DNA of 64,000 bases from Aquimarina algiphila (GCF_007489275.1 NZ_VLNR01000027.1:25018-89017), one strand, 5' to 3'; numbered from the stretch's first letter, positions 8,356 to 17,804 are shown. A program made the numbers and translations. Notes: generated by a model not told the origin, from the sequence alone.

Positions 8356-11300
8356 ATGAGTACGAAGTTTCCTGAATATAAAGGACTTGACTTACCTAAA
8401 GTAGCTAACGAAATACTAGACTTCTGGCAACAGAATAACATATTCGACAAAAGTATTAGTGAGCGTGATGGAGCAGAACCGTTTGTCTTTTTCGAAGGCC
8501 CTCCTTCGGCAAATGGATTACCTGGAATTCATCATGTAATGGCACGTGCTATTAAAGATATTTTTTGTCGTTATAAAACACAAAAAGGATATCAGGTACA
8601 ACGTAAAGCAGGATGGGATACTCACGGACTTCCTGTTGAGCTTGGAGTAGAAAAAGAATTGGGTATTACCAAAGAAGATATTGGTAAAAAAATCACGATA
8701 GAAGAGTATAATGAAGCTTGTAAAAAAGCCGTTATGCGATATACCGATATCTGGAATGACCTTACTCAAAAAATAGGATATTGGGTAGATATGGAGGATC
8801 CATATATCACCTACAAATCCAAATACATGGAGAGTGTATGGTGGTTACTTTCACAAATTTACAATAAGGGTTTATTATATAAAGGCTATACAATACAACC
8901 TTATTCTCCTAAGGCAGGTACAGGATTAAGTTCTCATGAGCTTAATCAACCAGGAACATACCAAGATGTTACAGATACTACGGTTGTTGCTCAATTCGAA
9001 ACCAAACAAGATACGTTGCCTTCTTTTCTTAAAGATATTGAAGGAACAATTTATTTTTTAGCATGGACAACAACTCCATGGACACTTCCATCAAATACAG
9101 CGTTAACTGTTGGTCCAAAAATTGATTATGTTGTTGTAAAAACATTGAACCAATATACTTTTGAGCCCACTAATGTCATTCTTGCTAAAAACTTAGTAGG
9201 GAAACAATTTTCTGGAAAATTTGTTCAGGTAGAGACCGAAGAAGAAGTTAATGCTTTTAAAGAAGGAGATAAAAAAATCCCTTATTTCATTTTAAAAGAA
9301 TGTAAAGGAGTTGACCTTATTGATATTCGTTATAAACAACTTATTGACTATGTACAACCCTATCATAATCCAGAAAATGCATTTAGAGTAATCGCTGGTG
9401 ATTTTGTTACTACAGAAGATGGTACTGGTATTGTACACACATCTCCTACTTTTGGTGCAGATGATGCTTTTGTTGCTAAACAAGCTACTCCAGAAGTCCC
9501 TGCATTATTAGTAATGGATGAAAACGACAATCTTGTTCCTACTGTTGACTTACAAGGTCGATTCATTAAGGAAATGGGAGATCTTGGCGGTAAATATGTA
9601 AAAAATGAATATTATGACGATGGAGAAGCTCCAGAGAAATCTGTAGATGTAGAAATCGCTATCAAACTTAAAATAGAAAATAAAGCTTTTAAGGTAGAAA
9701 AATACGTACACAGTTACCCTAACTGTTGGCGTACAGATAAACCTGTATTATACTATCCTCTGGATTCGTGGTTTATAAAAGTTACTGATTTTAAAGATCG
9801 TATGCACGAACTTAATCTTGGTATCAATTGGAAGCCCAAAGCTACAGGAGAAGGGCGATTTGGTAACTGGTTAGCTAATGCGAATGACTGGAACCTTTCT
9901 CGTTCTCGTTTCTGGGGAATTCCTTTACCTATCTGGAGAACAGATGATGGTAAAGAAGAACTTATGATCGGCTCTGTAGAACAATTGAAAACAGAGATGG
10001 CAAAAGCTATAGAAGCGGGAGTAATGGAAGCTGATATTTTTGCCGATTTTGTAATTGGTGATATGAGTGAAGAAAACTATAATAAAGTAGATCTTCATAA
10101 AAATGTAGTTGATAAAATCACTTTAGTTTCTGCATCAGGAAAACCAATGAATCGCGAAAGTGACTTAATTGATGTATGGTTTGATTCTGGATCAATGCCA
10201 TATGCGCAATGGCACTATCCATTTGAAAATAAAGAAAAAGTAGAATCAGGTGAAAGAAAAGCTGATTTTATTGCAGAAGGAGTGGATCAAACTCGTGGTT
10301 GGTTTTATACCTTACATGCAATAGGTACTATGATTTTTGATGATGTAGCTTATAAAAATGTAGTTTCTAATGGCTTGGTATTGGATAAGAATGGTCAGAA
10401 AATGTCTAAAAGACTTGGCAATGCTGTTGATCCTTTTGAAACTTTAAAAACCTATGGCCCTGATGCTACTCGTTGGTATATGATTAGCAATGCCAACCCT
10501 TGGGACAACTTAAAATTTGATTCTGAAGGTATTGCAGAAGTACGGCGTAAGTTTTTTGGTACACTTTATAACACCTATTCGTTCTTTACCTTATATGCTA
10601 ATATCGATAACTTCTCCTATACCGAAGCTGATATAGCATTAGCCGAACGTCCAGAAATTGATCGTTGGATTTTAAGTGAGTTACACACATTAATCAAAAA
10701 TGTAGATGAATATTATAATGATTATGAACCTACCAAAGCTGCAAGAGCTATTTCTGATTTTGTGCAAGAAAACTTAAGTAACTGGTTTGTAAGATTAAGT
10801 AGAAGAAGGTATTGGAAGGGAGATTATCAACAAGATAAGATTTCTGCCTATCAGACATTATATACCTGTATGCTCACAATAACTAAGCTTGGAGCTCCAA
10901 TCGCACCATTTTTTATGGATCGATTGTATAAGGATTTGGTAGCCGGTACTCAACGAGAAACATCAGAAAGTGTTCACCTTGCTCATTTTCCAATATATGA
11001 TGAGACTTTTGTTGACAAAGCACTTGAGCATAAAATGCAAAAGGCACAAACTATTTCTTCTTTGGTGCTTTCTTTACGTCAAAAAGAAAAGATCAAAGTA
11101 CGTCAACCATTACAGCGCATAATGATTCCGGTGCTAAATGAAGCTGAAAAAAAGGAGATAAATGATATTGCTGATTTGGTAAAAAGTGAAGTCAATGTTA
11201 AAGAAATAGAACTTATTGATGATGCTTCTGGGATACTAGTAAAACAAATCAAACCTAATTTCAAAGCATTAGGCCCTCGTTTCGGAAAAGACATGAAACT

Positions 11301-11760
11301 GATTGCCAATAAGATACAATCTTTCGATCAAGAAATCATCAAAATTCTTGAACAAACTGGCAGTTTTGATGTAGAAATTAATGATAAAATTATTACTTTA
11401 GGTACCGATGATGTAGAAATCAGTTCTCAGGATATTGAGGGTTGGTTAGTAGCAAACTCTGGTGCTTTGACTGTTGCATTAGATGTAACAATAAGTCCAG
11501 ATCTTAAAAAAGAGGGAATTGCAAGAGAACTTATTAATCGTATTCAGAATATTCGTAAGGATAGTGGTCTGGAGGTAACTGATAAAATAGAAATTGTTTT
11601 TCAGGAAAATGAAGAAATCCAGGAAGCTATTGCTAGTAATGAGAATTATATTAAAAATGAAACCTTAACTGAGACAATTGAATTTGCTTCGGATGTAATA
11701 AACGGTACAGAAATTGCGTTTGACGACATTGCAACTCAATTGATAATTAAAAAACATTAA
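8356..11760 (+). CDS. ileS: isoleucine--tRNA ligase
   Basis: The ATG at 8356 gives a 1134-residue enzyme starting MSTKFPEYKGLDLPKVANE, as in other Bacteroidota; an upstream in-frame ATG at 8245 would add an unconserved hydrophobic tail. It charges tRNA-Ile. Class I signatures are the HIGH-equivalent in GPPSANGLPGIHH (near residue 55, with GIHH in place of HIGH), the CP1 editing domain with the TTTPWTLPSN block (near 240), and KMSKR at about 682. A tRNA-binding C-terminal domain follows. This architecture is the eukaryote-like type often associated with natural mupirocin tolerance (family knowledge, not shown here). A DksA-like gene follows after four bases. Confidence 0.96.
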   Translation: MSTKFPEYKGLDLPKVANEILDFWQQNNIFDKSISERDGAEPFVFFEGPPSANGLPGIHHVMARAIKDIFCRYKTQKGYQVQRKAGWDTHGLPVELGVEKELGITKEDIGKKITIEEYNEACKKAVMRYTDIWNDLTQKIGYWVDMEDPYITYKSKYMESVWWLLSQIYNKGLLYKGYTIQPYSPKAGTGLSSHELNQPGTYQDVTDTTVVAQFETKQDTLPSFLKDIEGTIYFLAWTTTPWTLPSNTALTVGPKIDYVVVKTLNQYTFEPTNVILAKNLVGKQFSGKFVQVETEEEVNAFKEGDKKIPYFILKECKGVDLIDIRYKQLIDYVQPYHNPENAFRVIAGDFVTTEDGTGIVHTSPTFGADDAFVAKQATPEVPALLVMDENDNLVPTVDLQGRFIKEMGDLGGKYVKNEYYDDGEAPEKSVDVEIAIKLKIENKAFKVEKYVHSYPNCWRTDKPVLYYPLDSWFIKVTDFKDRMHELNLGINWKPKATGEGRFGNWLANANDWNLSRSRFWGIPLPIWRTDDGKEELMIGSVEQLKTEMAKAIEAGVMEADIFADFVIGDMSEENYNKVDLHKNVVDKITLVSASGKPMNRESDLIDVWFDSGSMPYAQWHYPFENKEKVESGERKADFIAEGVDQTRGWFYTLHAIGTMIFDDVAYKNVVSNGLVLDKNGQKMSKRLGNAVDPFETLKTYGPDATRWYMISNANPWDNLKFDSEGIAEVRRKFFGTLYNTYSFFTLYANIDNFSYTEADIALAERPEIDRWILSELHTLIKNVDEYYNDYEPTKAARAISDFVQENLSNWFVRLSRRRYWKGDYQQDKISAYQTLYTCMLTITKLGAPIAPFFMDRLYKDLVAGTQRETSESVHLAHFPIYDETFVDKALEHKMQKAQTISSLVLSLRQKEKIKVRQPLQRIMIPVLNEAEKKEINDIADLVKSEVNVKEIELIDDASGILVKQIKPNFKALGPRFGKDMKLIANKIQSFDQEIIKILEQTGSFDVEINDKIITLGTDDVEISSQDIEGWLVANSGALTVALDVTISPDLKKEGIARELINRIQNIRKDSGLEVTDKIEIVFQENEEIQEAIASNENYIKNETLTETIEFASDVINGTEIAFDDIATQLIIKKH

Positions 11761-11764
11761 GAAT

Positions 11765-12148
11765 ATGGCAGAAGATATCAAAGTAAGGCACAGTGACGCT
11801 AATTTGGCGATGTTCAAGGAAATTATCCTTGATAAAGTGGAAAAAGCACAAAAAGATTTGGAATTACTTAGAAGTGCATATAAAAATGATGGTAATAATG
11901 GTACAGATGATACCTCTCCAACATTTAAAGCCTTCGAAGAAGGAAGTGAAACAATGTCTAAAGAAGCTAATACGCAACTTGCCATTAGACAAGAAAAATT
12001 CGTACGTGATTTAAAAAATGCACTATTACGAATCGAAAACAAAACCTATGGAATTTGTCGTGTAACGGGTAAATTAATTAATCCAGAACGATTAAAATTA
12101 GTTCCGCATGCTACGTTGAGTATTGAAGCAAAGAATATGCAGAGCTAA
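11765..12148 (+). CDS. DksA/TraR family protein with degenerate zinc finger
   Basis: A 127-residue DksA/TraR homologue with an N-terminal coiled coil (about 20-85) and the C-terminal block YGICRVTGKLINPERL. In the classical family, four Cys bind zinc; here only the first is kept, the others being Thr, Ser and Ala. This cysteine-poor form is common in flavobacteria. DksA proteins enter the RNA polymerase secondary channel and modulate initiation with ppGpp. The gene starts four bases after ileS and is followed by a terminator, so the two are probably one transcript. In many relatives lspA follows directly; here it is almost 6 kb away. Confidence 0.88.
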   Translation: MAEDIKVRHSDANLAMFKEIILDKVEKAQKDLELLRSAYKNDGNNGTDDTSPTFKAFEEGSETMSKEANTQLAIRQEKFVRDLKNALLRIENKTYGICRVTGKLINPERLKLVPHATLSIEAKNMQS

Positions 12149-12171
12149 GAAACAAATTAAATTAGTATAAC

Positions 12172-12203
12172 AAAAGGATGTCTTAATAGACATCCTTTTG
12201 TAT
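12172..12203 (+). terminator. terminator of the ileS-dksA transcript
   Basis: An 11-bp stem (AAAAGGATGTC / GACATCCTTTT) with a 6-base loop and T-rich 3' arm lies 24 bases after the DksA-like gene. Confidence 0.8.
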
Positions 12204-12268
12204 TTATAAAAAGACCATTTAAAAATGTTTTAAACGATCTTAATACTTAACCTAAGTAAATAACCATC

Positions 12269-13162
12269 TTAGCTCTTTGTTTTCACTATTCTACCATTTA
12301 AATCTTGTGTTGGTCTATAATTTTTATGCATGATACTTTCAAACTTTTCTAATTGCTCTGTAGATGCTGTTATAGATTCCTTTACAACGAACCAAGTTAC
12401 AATTTCTGAACAGCCAGGAGTTGTTAACGAACCTCCATATGTATAAAAATCCATATCCCCTGGTAATAAATCTTCAACCTTAAATGTAGATGTATTGGTA
12501 AAATGATCACCTTTCTGTTCTGGTAAGTCATCAAGATATTCCTCTAAAACATCATTTTCTTCTCCTTCTTCAAAGAAAACACCAACTACTCCCAATAGTT
12601 TTGTAATGGGATCTTGATGTACCAAATGCATTTCCATTGGATATCTTTTACCATTAACAGTGTGTTCGCTACCCGTATGAAAATGAAACTGCAGAAGGTC
12701 ATAATTAATATTATCAAGAGATGCATAACTACCCATATCATAATTGAACTGAACAGTGTGTCCATTATTAATGATATCTGTTGTGCTTTCACCATAATTA
12801 ATATTTATGTTATTAATACTACCGTCTTCAGTAACAGCACTAGTAATAATATTAATAGGAGATTGAGCATTACCTCCACAATCTACCCATTCATCTCCGC
12901 AAAGATTAGCCCAAAACTCAGGTCCTTCAAGACCTTCATATTCAAAATTACAATCTGTAGATGAAGATTTTCCATAGTAGATATTTGCAAGTTCCATTTC
13001 ACTTACTCCACGAGTATTGCTATTGGTATTATCTACAATTGGTTCTTGTATTGTCTCTTCCCCTTCACAGGAAGTTAAAATAGATAATAGTATTATACAA
13101 AATACTACTAAAATTGATCCTTTTAAGTGTACACGATGTATACGTAACTTTGTGGTTTTCAT
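12269..13162 (-). CDS. alpha-class carbonic anhydrase lipoprotein
   Basis: A 297-residue enzyme that hydrates CO2 to bicarbonate. A lipoprotein signal ends at C32 (SILTSC), so it is lipid-anchored in the envelope. The alpha-CA domain covers about residues 75-297: WANLCGDEWVDCGGNAQSPI, zinc ligands H160 and H162 in QFHFH and H179 in EMHLVH, the proton-path Glu in GSEHT, and the TTPGC signature near the end (YGGSLTTPGCSE). Two Cys (near 88 and in TPGC) fit the usual disulfide. It is on the opposite strand to its neighbours, convergent with dksA and divergent from the ECF sigma gene, sharing with it a 219-base region rich in inverted repeats. Confidence 0.93.
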   Translation of the reverse strand: MKTTKLRIHRVHLKGSILVVFCIILLSILTSCEGEETIQEPIVDNTNSNTRGVSEMELANIYYGKSSSTDCNFEYEGLEGPEFWANLCGDEWVDCGGNAQSPINIITSAVTEDGSINNININYGESTTDIINNGHTVQFNYDMGSYASLDNINYDLLQFHFHTGSEHTVNGKRYPMEMHLVHQDPITKLLGVVGVFFEEGEENDVLEEYLDDLPEQKGDHFTNTSTFKVEDLLPGDMDFYTYGGSLTTPGCSEIVTWFVVKESITASTEQLEKFESIMHKNYRPTQDLNGRIVKTKS

Positions 13163-13229
13163 AACAATTTAAATTTGGTTAACATTTTTATGTGTCAAAA
13201 TTACATTTATAAAAAAATCAACATTCACC

Positions 13230-13294
13230 ATTAATCAATAGATCTGATGATTTTAATCAAGGCTTTTATTGATTAAAATCAATTTTTAATCAAT
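13230..13294. promoter_or_regulatory. TTAATCAA operator-like repeat cluster
   Basis: Between the divergent carbonic anhydrase and ECF sigma genes lies a 13-bp perfect inverted repeat, TGATTTTAATCAA at 13248-13260 and TTGATTAAAATCA at 13269-13281, with an 8-base loop. Two further partial copies flank it (ATTAATCAAT at 13230-13239 and TTTTTAATCAAT at 13283-13294). There is no T tract, so a protein-binding site fits better than a terminator. Confidence 0.55.
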
Positions 13295-13381
13295 AAAATC
13301 GCAAAATAATTTATATCTCATGTAACCTTTTTTAAAATTTAAGGTATAAGTAATAGAAGCTAACCAAAAAAGAGTAACATC

Positions 13382-13915
13382 TTGAAAAATCTAAATGACG
13401 AAGAATTAATGATTCTGGTATCCAATGGTAATTTGGATATGATGAGTGTTCTTTTTGACAGGTATCACATTAAGATCTTTAACTTTTTATTTAAAATGAC
13501 AAGAGATAAAGAGGTTAGTCAGGATATCACACAAGAAGTTTTTTACAAAGCGATTAAGTATCGAGCTTCTTATAAAAAGGGAAAGTTTTCATCATGGATT
13601 TATACTATTGCTCGAAACATTTTTACTGATTATTATCAGCGTCAAAAAAATAAAGATGAACGATTTGATACTATTGAATACAAGATAGAACAAAAGGAGC
13701 CTGATCAAATGGATATAAAAGAAACTAATGAAGAACTAAAAAGAGCATTGAATCAACTAAGTAATGTTGATAGAGAGTTAGTCATTATGAATAGATATCA
13801 AGGCATTAAATATCAAGAGATCGCTGAGATTACAGGCTCAACTGCTGGAGCAGTTAAGACCAAAGTACATCGAGCTATTCATAAATTAAAAGATCATTAT
13901 TTACAAAATATATAG
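13382..13915 (+). CDS. ECF-type RNA polymerase sigma factor
   Basis: A 177-residue sigma-70 family ECF protein. Region 2 (about 15-85) contains FLFKMTRDKEVSQDITQEVFYKA and the FSSWIYTIARNIFTDYYRRQ-like -10-melting helix (here YYQRQ); region 4 (about 120-172) has the YQEIAEITGSTAGAVKTKVHRA helix-turn-helix. The start is TTG at 13382, with an A/G-rich stretch upstream; the next ATG would remove part of region 2. It is followed six bases later by a zinc-finger anti-sigma factor and two DUF4097 genes, so it probably controls its own operon. Confidence 0.92.
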   Translation: MKNLNDEELMILVSNGNLDMMSVLFDRYHIKIFNFLFKMTRDKEVSQDITQEVFYKAIKYRASYKKGKFSSWIYTIARNIFTDYYQRQKNKDERFDTIEYKIEQKEPDQMDIKETNEELKRALNQLSNVDRELVIMNRYQGIKYQEIAEITGSTAGAVKTKVHRAIHKLKDHYLQNI

Positions 13916-13921
13916 AAAGTC

Positions 13922-14713
13922 ATGGACTGTAACCACATAAAAGATCAACTCATCGATTATATAGATGGCAATTTGGATCATGAAACACATCAAAAATTTG
14001 ATGCACATCTCCAAAGTTGTAAAAATTGTAGTACCGATTTACAAGAACTTCAAACTGTTTTTGAAGCTGTGGATAGTGATCCTATACAATTTCCAGACAA
14101 AAGTTTACAAATAAACTTTGAACAAATGTTGGCAAAGGAAAAAGAACTAAACAATGATCAAAAAGTCATTGTAATGAACAAAAAAAGCAAAGGTTCCTGG
14201 AAAATCGCTTTACAGATCGCTGCAACTATTGCGCTTGTTATTTCTGGGTATTTCTATGGAAAACACGAGAATACAACATCTTTCTCACAAGAAATGGCAG
14301 TACTAGAAAAAGAAAAAAAACAAATGAAGCAAACAATGACCATTTCTTTAATCGAAAATGAATCTGCAAGTAAGCGTTTACAAGCGGTGAACTACGCAGA
14401 AGAGTTTGAAAAACCGGGAAATGATATCTTAAACGCTTTAATCAATAAAATGCATTTTGACGATCATATTAATGTGCGACTAGCTGCAGCAGAAGCACTT
14501 GCAAAATTTTCGGATAACGAAATAGTTCGTAAAGCATTAATTAATGCTCTGGATAAAGAACAAGATCCAGGTATGCAAATTGAATTAATTCAAATATTAG
14601 TATCCATTCAGGAAAAACGCGCAATTCCTTCTATGGAAAAATTACTTCAGAATGAAGAAACACCTGATTATGTAAAAGATCAAGTAAAAATTGGATTACC
14701 AAGTTTAATTTAA
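13922..14713 (+). CDS. zinc-finger anti-sigma factor with HEAT-like C-terminus
   Basis: The 263-residue protein begins with a ZAS/zf-HC2 domain (about 1-45), with the HxxxCxxC motif as HLQSCKNC near residue 30. One transmembrane helix lies near 84-105 (ALQIAATIALVISGYFYG). The outer part (about 150-263) carries HEAT-like repeats (NVRLAAAEALAKFSDNEIVRKALINAL and further). The zinc-finger domain should hold the ECF sigma factor at the membrane; the HEAT region is a plausible protein-sensing module. The gene lies between its sigma factor and the DUF4097 genes. Domain calls are firm; the signal sensed is unknown. Confidence 0.88.
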   Translation: MDCNHIKDQLIDYIDGNLDHETHQKFDAHLQSCKNCSTDLQELQTVFEAVDSDPIQFPDKSLQINFEQMLAKEKELNNDQKVIVMNKKSKGSWKIALQIAATIALVISGYFYGKHENTTSFSQEMAVLEKEKKQMKQTMTISLIENESASKRLQAVNYAEEFEKPGNDILNALINKMHFDDHINVRLAAAEALAKFSDNEIVRKALINALDKEQDPGMQIELIQILVSIQEKRAIPSMEKLLQNEETPDYVKDQVKIGLPSLI

Positions 14714-14739
14714 AAATTTCAATCAGAAAACAAATAATC

Positions 14740-15495
14740 ATGAAAAAAATAGCAATTATAGCAATCGCACTTCTAACCATAGGAACTCTAAAGGCACAAG
14801 ATTATACTCAGTCTTTACAAGGTATAAAAAAGGTAAGGATCTCTTCAGAATCAGGAGTGAAAGCAAAAACCCATGACAAAAGTGAGCTTTTGATCAAAGG
14901 AGATGGAAGAAAAACACCCGAAAAAGCAAAAGGACTCAAAGCTGTCTATTCTGGTGGGAGCGATAATACGGGAATTGGCATATATGTCAAAAAGGATGGA
15001 GAAACTCTTGTTATTAGAAATCTAAAAAATATGCATAGTAAAATTTTAGAAATTTATCTTCCTAAAGATATTCATATAACAACAGAGAGTAGTAACCTGG
15101 GAAGTTTATTTTTTAACGGATTTTCCTCTGAAATAGAAGCCAGAACCAATGTAGGTGGAATCACATTAAAAGATGTTACAGGGCCTATTGTTGCCAAAAC
15201 TGCAACAGGAGAGATTAATATTGTATTTAATAAGGTAAGCCAGAAATCTCCTATTTCTATTATATCTGCTACAGGAGACATCGATGTAAGTTTACCTTCG
15301 GGAACACCAGCCAATTTAGAATTAAAGACATCTATGGGAGAGATTTATACCGATTTTGATATAAAATTTCCTGCTGAAAATAATAACATGAAAGTAGTCG
15401 GGGGAAGAAGAACAATAAATACCAAAATCAATAACGGAGGAGTGGACATTGCTCTAAGGTCATCCACAGGAAGTATTTATTTAAGAAAAAAATAA
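14740..15495 (+). CDS. secreted DUF4097-type beta-strand repeat protein
   Basis: A 251-residue protein with a cleavable signal peptide (MKKIAIIAIALLTIGTLKAQ). The mature part has repeating beta strands of the DUF4097/LiaX-like kind (VGGITLKDVTGPIVAKTATGEI, SATGDIDVSLPSG, SMGEIYTDF), expected to form a beta-helix. It ends in SSTGSIYLRKK, nearly the same ending as the next gene (TISGSIFLRKQ). DUF4097 genes frequently follow sigma/anti-sigma or stress loci; their function is not established. It sits in the ECF operon. Confidence 0.85.
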   Translation: MKKIAIIAIALLTIGTLKAQDYTQSLQGIKKVRISSESGVKAKTHDKSELLIKGDGRKTPEKAKGLKAVYSGGSDNTGIGIYVKKDGETLVIRNLKNMHSKILEIYLPKDIHITTESSNLGSLFFNGFSSEIEARTNVGGITLKDVTGPIVAKTATGEINIVFNKVSQKSPISIISATGDIDVSLPSGTPANLELKTSMGEIYTDFDIKFPAENNNMKVVGGRRTINTKINNGGVDIALRSSTGSIYLRKK

Positions 15496-15554
15496 AAGAG
15501 GTCATCATCAACTCATGCCGAACTTGTTTCGGCACTAATCAAAAAACAACTCAT

Positions 15555-16268
15555 ATGAAAACTGTATTAAAATTTATGGTATTGTGCCTTGTTTCATTAC
15601 AAATAAATGCACAGAAAGTAATCGAAAAAGAACTTAAAACTCCTACCAGTCTAACTAAGGTAGAATTCAAATTCGCTGATAATATTATTATAAAAACCTG
15701 GGATAAGAATAATATATATTTAAAGGCAGAGGTTAGTGTTAACGGCGGCGAATTTGATGATTATTTTAATCTGAAAATAGAAAATACATCCTCTGTGCTT
15801 GATATCGAGTCAGATTATGGAGATTTATTTGACAAATGGAATAAAGAGCGAGGATCTAATCGTAATAATAATTGGAACCCTTGTAACAACTTAGACATTG
15901 ATGCCAACTATACTCTTTATCTTCCAAAAAGCTCAACGTTAAGAGTAAAAAGTATTTCTGGAGATGTCGAATCTGAGAATTACCAGGGAGAGTTGATTGT
16001 TGATATTATAAGTGGAAATATTGACATCAAAAACTATAACGGAGACTTAAATCTAAAAACTATAAGTGGAGATATTGATATTAATGTAGCCAAATCAAAA
16101 CTAAAAGCCGAAACTATTTCTGGAATGATTTATTCTGATAAAGATATGGAATTTGATCATGGAAAAAACCGTGTGGTAGGAAGTAAAGTAACCGGAACTT
16201 TTGGAGATGTAAAAAACGAATTACATCTTAAAACTATAAGCGGTAGTATCTTCCTGAGAAAACAATAA
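15555..16268 (+). CDS. secreted DUF4097-type beta-strand repeat protein, second copy
   Basis: A 237-residue paralogue of the previous gene, with its own signal peptide (MKTVLKFMVLCLVSLQINAQ). Strand repeats include VKSISGDVESENYQGELIVD, IISGNIDIKNYNGDLNLK, TISGDIDINV and the C-terminal TISGSIFLRKQ. The shared ending and adjacency point to tandem duplication. It is the last gene before a terminator, so it closes the ECF sigma operon. Confidence 0.85.
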   Translation: MKTVLKFMVLCLVSLQINAQKVIEKELKTPTSLTKVEFKFADNIIIKTWDKNNIYLKAEVSVNGGEFDDYFNLKIENTSSVLDIESDYGDLFDKWNKERGSNRNNNWNPCNNLDIDANYTLYLPKSSTLRVKSISGDVESENYQGELIVDIISGNIDIKNYNGDLNLKTISGDIDINVAKSKLKAETISGMIYSDKDMEFDHGKNRVVGSKVTGTFGDVKNELHLKTISGSIFLRKQ

Positions 16269-16293
16269 AATTATTTTCAAAAGTGTTAATTCA

Positions 16294-16353
16294 AAAACCT
16301 CACTTTACCACTGTGATTTCGATTTTAATTCAAAAGATAAAAGTGGGGTTTTA
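16294..16353 (+). terminator. long-loop terminator of the ECF/DUF4097 operon
   Basis: Arms AAAACCTCACTTT and AAAGTGGGGTTTT pair over 13 bases (one G-T pair) around a 33-base loop and end in a short T run. It separates the DUF4097 genes from the S41 peptidase gene that starts 15 bases later. Confidence 0.6.
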
Positions 16354-16367
16354 TTAGTGTAATTGCT

Positions 16368-17804
16368 ATGAAAAAGTTATCCTTTCTATTCGTTTTTATT
16401 ACTTCCTTTGGTTTTTCGCAACAATGTTCTTGTGAAGATAATTTTAATTGGCTTAAAAAAACATTTGAAGAAAATGACGCTGGTTTTTCCTATGCTCTAG
16501 AACAAAAAGGAGAAAATGCATATAAAACTCATAATACAAAAACCCTGAACAGCGTAAAAGCAATCAAACAAAAAGAGGAATGTATTTCAGTACTAAATAA
16601 TTGGTTGTTATTTTTTAGATCAGGACATTTAATCATCCAGGAAAATGCAGAACAAGAAAACCAAACAGAAGAAGAAATTATTAAACGGTTTAGTACTTGG
16701 GAAAAATATAAAATAGAAGAAGCTACTTTTGAAAAATACATTTCTAAACTCAACAAACCAGGGTATGAAGGGATCTGGGAATCCAAACCTTATAAAATAG
16801 GGGTTATTAAAACCAAAACAGGGTATGTTGGTTTTATACTTGAAGCTGATGGAATCTACTGGAGAAAAAACCAAGTGAAATTTAGAATTAAAAACACTAA
16901 AGACAATAAAAAAGAAGCTACTTTTTATATGAGAAATCATTCTGTGAGAAATTTTACAGAAGTAGAATTATTAGGAAATAATCATCTAAAAATAGGCTCT
17001 ATAACCCTGAAGAGATTAAAACCAAACTTTGAAGTTGACAAAACAATCGAAGAACACTATTCCCTAATTAAAACTCCTACTCCATTAATCAAGGAATTAA
17101 GTCATAACACAATACTGTTTAGAATTCCTTCTTTTTCTCATTCTAATAAAAAAAGTATTGATAGTCTTATACTGGCGAATCACGATAAATTAACTAGTAA
17201 GAAAAACCTCATCATTGACATTAGAAATAACGGTGGAGGCAGCGATATTTCTTATGAGAAAATTATTCCATATTTATACACTAATCCCATAAGAACTGTA
17301 GGGGTCAAATTGCTCTCCACCCCTCTAAATAACAGTAGAATGGAAAAATTCATGAAAGATCCAAATTGGTCAGATAAGGATAAAAAATGGGCAAAGGAAA
17401 GTTTAGAAAAACTAAATAAAAATATGGGAGAGTTTGTTAACCTTAATGATAACATAGTCAAAACAAAAAAATTAGATACCATTTATTCTTTTCCTCAAAA
17501 TGTTGCAATACTGATCAACAAAGGCAATGGAAGCACGGCCGAACAATTTTTATTAGCTGCGAAACAAAGCAAAAAGGTTAAGCTTTTCGGAACCACAACC
17601 GTTGGAGTTCTAGACATTTTTAATATGCATTTAGTCGATTTTCCATGTAAAGATTTAAAGCTCGGATACAGTATATCCAAAAGCATGAGAATCCCAGAAA
17701 TGACAATAGATGATAAGGGTATTCAACCTGATTATTATATCCATAAAAGCATTCCTGATCACAAATGGATCCAATATACGCAACAGATTCTTGAAGCTAA
17801 ATAG
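16368..17804 (+). CDS. S41-family peptidase-like protein, secreted
   Basis: A 478-residue protein with a signal peptide (MKKLSFLFVFITSFGFSQ) and an S41 fold: substrate-backbone block LIIDIRNNGGGSD at about 283 and nucleophile Ser in NKGNGSTAEQF at about 385. The catalytic Lys of C-terminal processing peptidases (TFGKG) is missing: the site reads GTTTVGVLD, so it is either of the tricorn-like branch that uses His and Glu, or inactive. The N-terminal 200 residues contain a CSCEDNFNWL start and a DUF-like region seen in flavobacterial relatives. It has its own terminator upstream, and is probably an independent gene. Confidence 0.85.
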   Translation: MKKLSFLFVFITSFGFSQQCSCEDNFNWLKKTFEENDAGFSYALEQKGENAYKTHNTKTLNSVKAIKQKEECISVLNNWLLFFRSGHLIIQENAEQENQTEEEIIKRFSTWEKYKIEEATFEKYISKLNKPGYEGIWESKPYKIGVIKTKTGYVGFILEADGIYWRKNQVKFRIKNTKDNKKEATFYMRNHSVRNFTEVELLGNNHLKIGSITLKRLKPNFEVDKTIEEHYSLIKTPTPLIKELSHNTILFRIPSFSHSNKKSIDSLILANHDKLTSKKNLIIDIRNNGGGSDISYEKIIPYLYTNPIRTVGVKLLSTPLNNSRMEKFMKDPNWSDKDKKWAKESLEKLNKNMGEFVNLNDNIVKTKKLDTIYSFPQNVAILINKGNGSTAEQFLLAAKQSKKVKLFGTTTVGVLDIFNMHLVDFPCKDLKLGYSISKSMRIPEMTIDDKGIQPDYYIHKSIPDHKWIQYTQQILEAK

